From CAVPUA01 sp963708805 (GTDB taxonomy: Bacteria > Actinomycetota > Actinomycetes > Mycobacteriales > Jatrophihabitantaceae): 64,000 bases of DNA. The notes beneath the pieces are model-generated. The model saw only the letters and a list, made by a program, of their open reading frames with translations. It did not search any database and was not told where the DNA came from. The DNA is taken from assembly GCA_963708805.1 (NCBI GenBank), contig CAVPUA010000003.1, positions 1,984,001 through 2,048,000 on the forward strand, given 5' to 3'. Shown here piece after piece: positions 63,006-64,000 of the stretch. The translations under genes and the position numbers were made by a program. How positions within the stretch are numbered: the first letter of the stretch is position 1; every line of letters starts with the position of its first letter.

Positions 63006-63485
63006 ATGGAGCAGTTCATTGTCTGGTGCGCGTTCCTGGGCGCCTGGCTCTTGTTCGCCGGGCCGATCCTGCAGGCCGCCTTGGAGTTGCGCGAGCAGGA
63101 GTTGTCCCGCGAGGAGCTGGAGGCCGCCCATGCATCAGTGGAGCGCGAGCCGCCGATCTCCGCCTGGTGGTGGCTGCTGCCGCCCGTCTACTACTGGCTC
63201 AACCATCGACGTTCGGATCGCATGAACAAGGCCATGATGAAGTTGCTCACCCCGCAGCAGATGTCCGGGCTGATCGACTATGTGAACAAGGCGACCGGGT
63301 GGCTGTTCGTCGGCGTCGGCGGCCTGCTCATCGCCGTCAAGGAGACGTGGTTGTTGTGCGAGCACAACGGCTGGCCACTGGCGGCGTACTGGCCGCTCGT
63401 CGTGTTCATGATCGTCGTGTCGGTCGGCGTAACGGTCGCACGCATCGCCTGGCGGCGTCGGGTAGTCGCCAGCGACGCCGCTTGA
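63006..63485 (+). CDS. Membrane protein of unknown family
   Basis: 159 residues, ATG 63006. One N-terminal hydrophobic segment (FIVWCAFLGAWLLFAGPIL), a charged helix with REQELSREELEAAH, a second apolar stretch around WWWLLPPVYYWL, then two more helices (WLFVGVGGLLIAV and WPLVVFMIVVSVGVTVARI). I do not recognise the family. It may follow the YCII gene on one transcript (74 bp apart). Confidence 0.6.
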   Translation: MEQFIVWCAFLGAWLLFAGPILQAALELREQELSREELEAAHASVEREPPISAWWWLLPPVYYWLNHRRSDRMNKAMMKLLTPQQMSGLIDYVNKATGWLFVGVGGLLIAVKETWLLCEHNGWPLAAYWPLVVFMIVVSVGVTVARIAWRRRVVASDAA

Positions 63486-63600
63486 CGATGGCTGGGGCGT
63501 CCCTGACGCATTCGGGAATGAAGCCCGCGGCGGTTCGGCGGTGCGCCGGCGCCCCGTAGGATCGCGGTCTCGGCCGTGCGTGCCGGAGATGGAGACGGTC

Positions 63601-64000
63601 GTGGGCGGTGCGGGTTCTGATGAGCGGCCGGTAGCCCGGCTTCTTCGGTTGCAGCAGGTTGCCGAGCCCGACGCGATCGTCGAGACGCTGTCGTCTGCTC
63701 TGGCTGAGGTGTCGGCCTCTGATGTGGTCCTGTTCTTGATCGACTACGCCCAGGTTGCGCTCACCCCACATCCCGATGTCCTCGCGCATGCCGACGATCC
63801 GTCGATCGCATCTCTTGAGGGTTCGATGGCGGGTCGGGCGTTCACCTCGGGGGCTCCACTCGCCGTCGAGCGTGAGGACGGCTGGCACGTGTGGGTGCCC
63901 GTAAGTGAGCAGGCGAATCGGCTCGGCGTGCTGGCGATGACCGTGCCGGCCTGGGATGCCGGCGTCGCGGAAGTCTGTGTCGAAGTGGGTTTGGCGGCGG
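63601..64000 (+). CDS. GAF-like domain protein, N-terminal part
   Basis: Open to the right edge of the window. GTG 63601 is preferred because GGAGA precedes it; ATG 63589 is also in frame. The first 130 residues include LLRLQQVAEPDAIVETLSSA and VVLFLIDYAQVAL, then LEGSMAGRAFTSGAPLAVE and WVPVSEQANRLGVLAM, the pattern of a GAF domain. In actinobacteria such starts often belong to GAF-SpoIIE phosphatases, but the rest is missing. Confidence 0.6.
   Translation, partial: MGGAGSDERPVARLLRLQQVAEPDAIVETLSSALAEVSASDVVLFLIDYAQVALTPHPDVLAHADDPSIASLEGSMAGRAFTSGAPLAVEREDGWHVWVPVSEQANRLGVLAMTVPAWDAGVAEVCVEVGLAA

Noticed and set aside
1..64000. Prophage, integrase, insertion sequence, rRNA or tRNA genes
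   Set aside because: No protein or RNA hallmark of these was found on either strand by reading the sequence.

Overview
The window is high-GC actinobacterial DNA (Actinomycetota). Supporting features are near-universal G/C third positions, GTG starts, GGAGG-type ribosome sites, TetR/MMPL and DrrAB-type exporters, DUF6131, MEDS-domain and LuxR-type regulators, and F420-reductase-like and VOC proteins. A Frankiales/Jatrophihabitans-like or mycobacteriales-like host is possible, but the genus cannot be fixed from this sequence. No rRNA, tRNA, CRISPR array, insertion sequence or prophage was seen.

0-9 kb holds efflux and its repressors: the start of a DHA2 exporter facing a TetR gene across three copies of a 15-bp operator, a DrrAB-type ABC exporter facing a second TetR, and an MMPL transporter. 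A hydrolase, a lysine/alanine-tailed histone-like protein and a LuxR response regulator follow. 9-28 kb is ordinary housekeeping and secondary metabolism with intact genes: DUF6131, STAS, FMN glutamate-synthase-like protein with PoxB, an operon of lipoprotein, membrane glycosyltransferase and PAS-GGDEF, BON protein, succinate-semialdehyde dehydrogenase, LemA/HtpX, P450, glycosyltransferase, an ABC exporter, a VOC protein, Bax-inhibitor-like protein and cupin.

27.6-61.5 kb is the notable part. Twelve copies of a 19-bp dyad, GCC(C/A)G(T/G)G-N5-C(C/A)CTGG(C/T/G), plus one spacing variant, lie upstream of nearly every transcription unit, often in divergent promoters and often in tandem. I found none by eye in the first 27.6 kb. 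Units carrying the dyad are: F420-reductase-like gene / transketolase; two VOC proteins / GH15 glucoamylase-trehalase; redoxin-nitronate monooxygenase / flavin disulfide reductase; an arginine deiminase operon arcDABC with a MgtA P-type ATPase; small unknown proteins; a crotonase; an unknown gene / a MEDS protein-histidine kinase-acyl-CoA dehydrogenase-response regulator operon; VOC with a MOSC-ferredoxin reductase fusion; and two universal stress proteins. A hemerythrin gene lies beyond the last site. The content resembles a hypoxia/dormancy (DosR-like) regulon: substrate-level ATP from arginine, carbohydrate mobilisation, redox repair, stress proteins and a sensor kinase that is itself behind the operator. 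The operator does not look like the mycobacterial DosR box. I infer one undescribed island-wide regulon.

From about 28 to 57 kb many genes are full length only after allowing several single-base frameshifts, while neighbours on both sides and some genes inside are intact. The preserved operators and full-length homology make assembly indels more likely than decay, but real pseudogenes cannot be excluded. Genes marked 'frameshifted' below have approximate internal frames.
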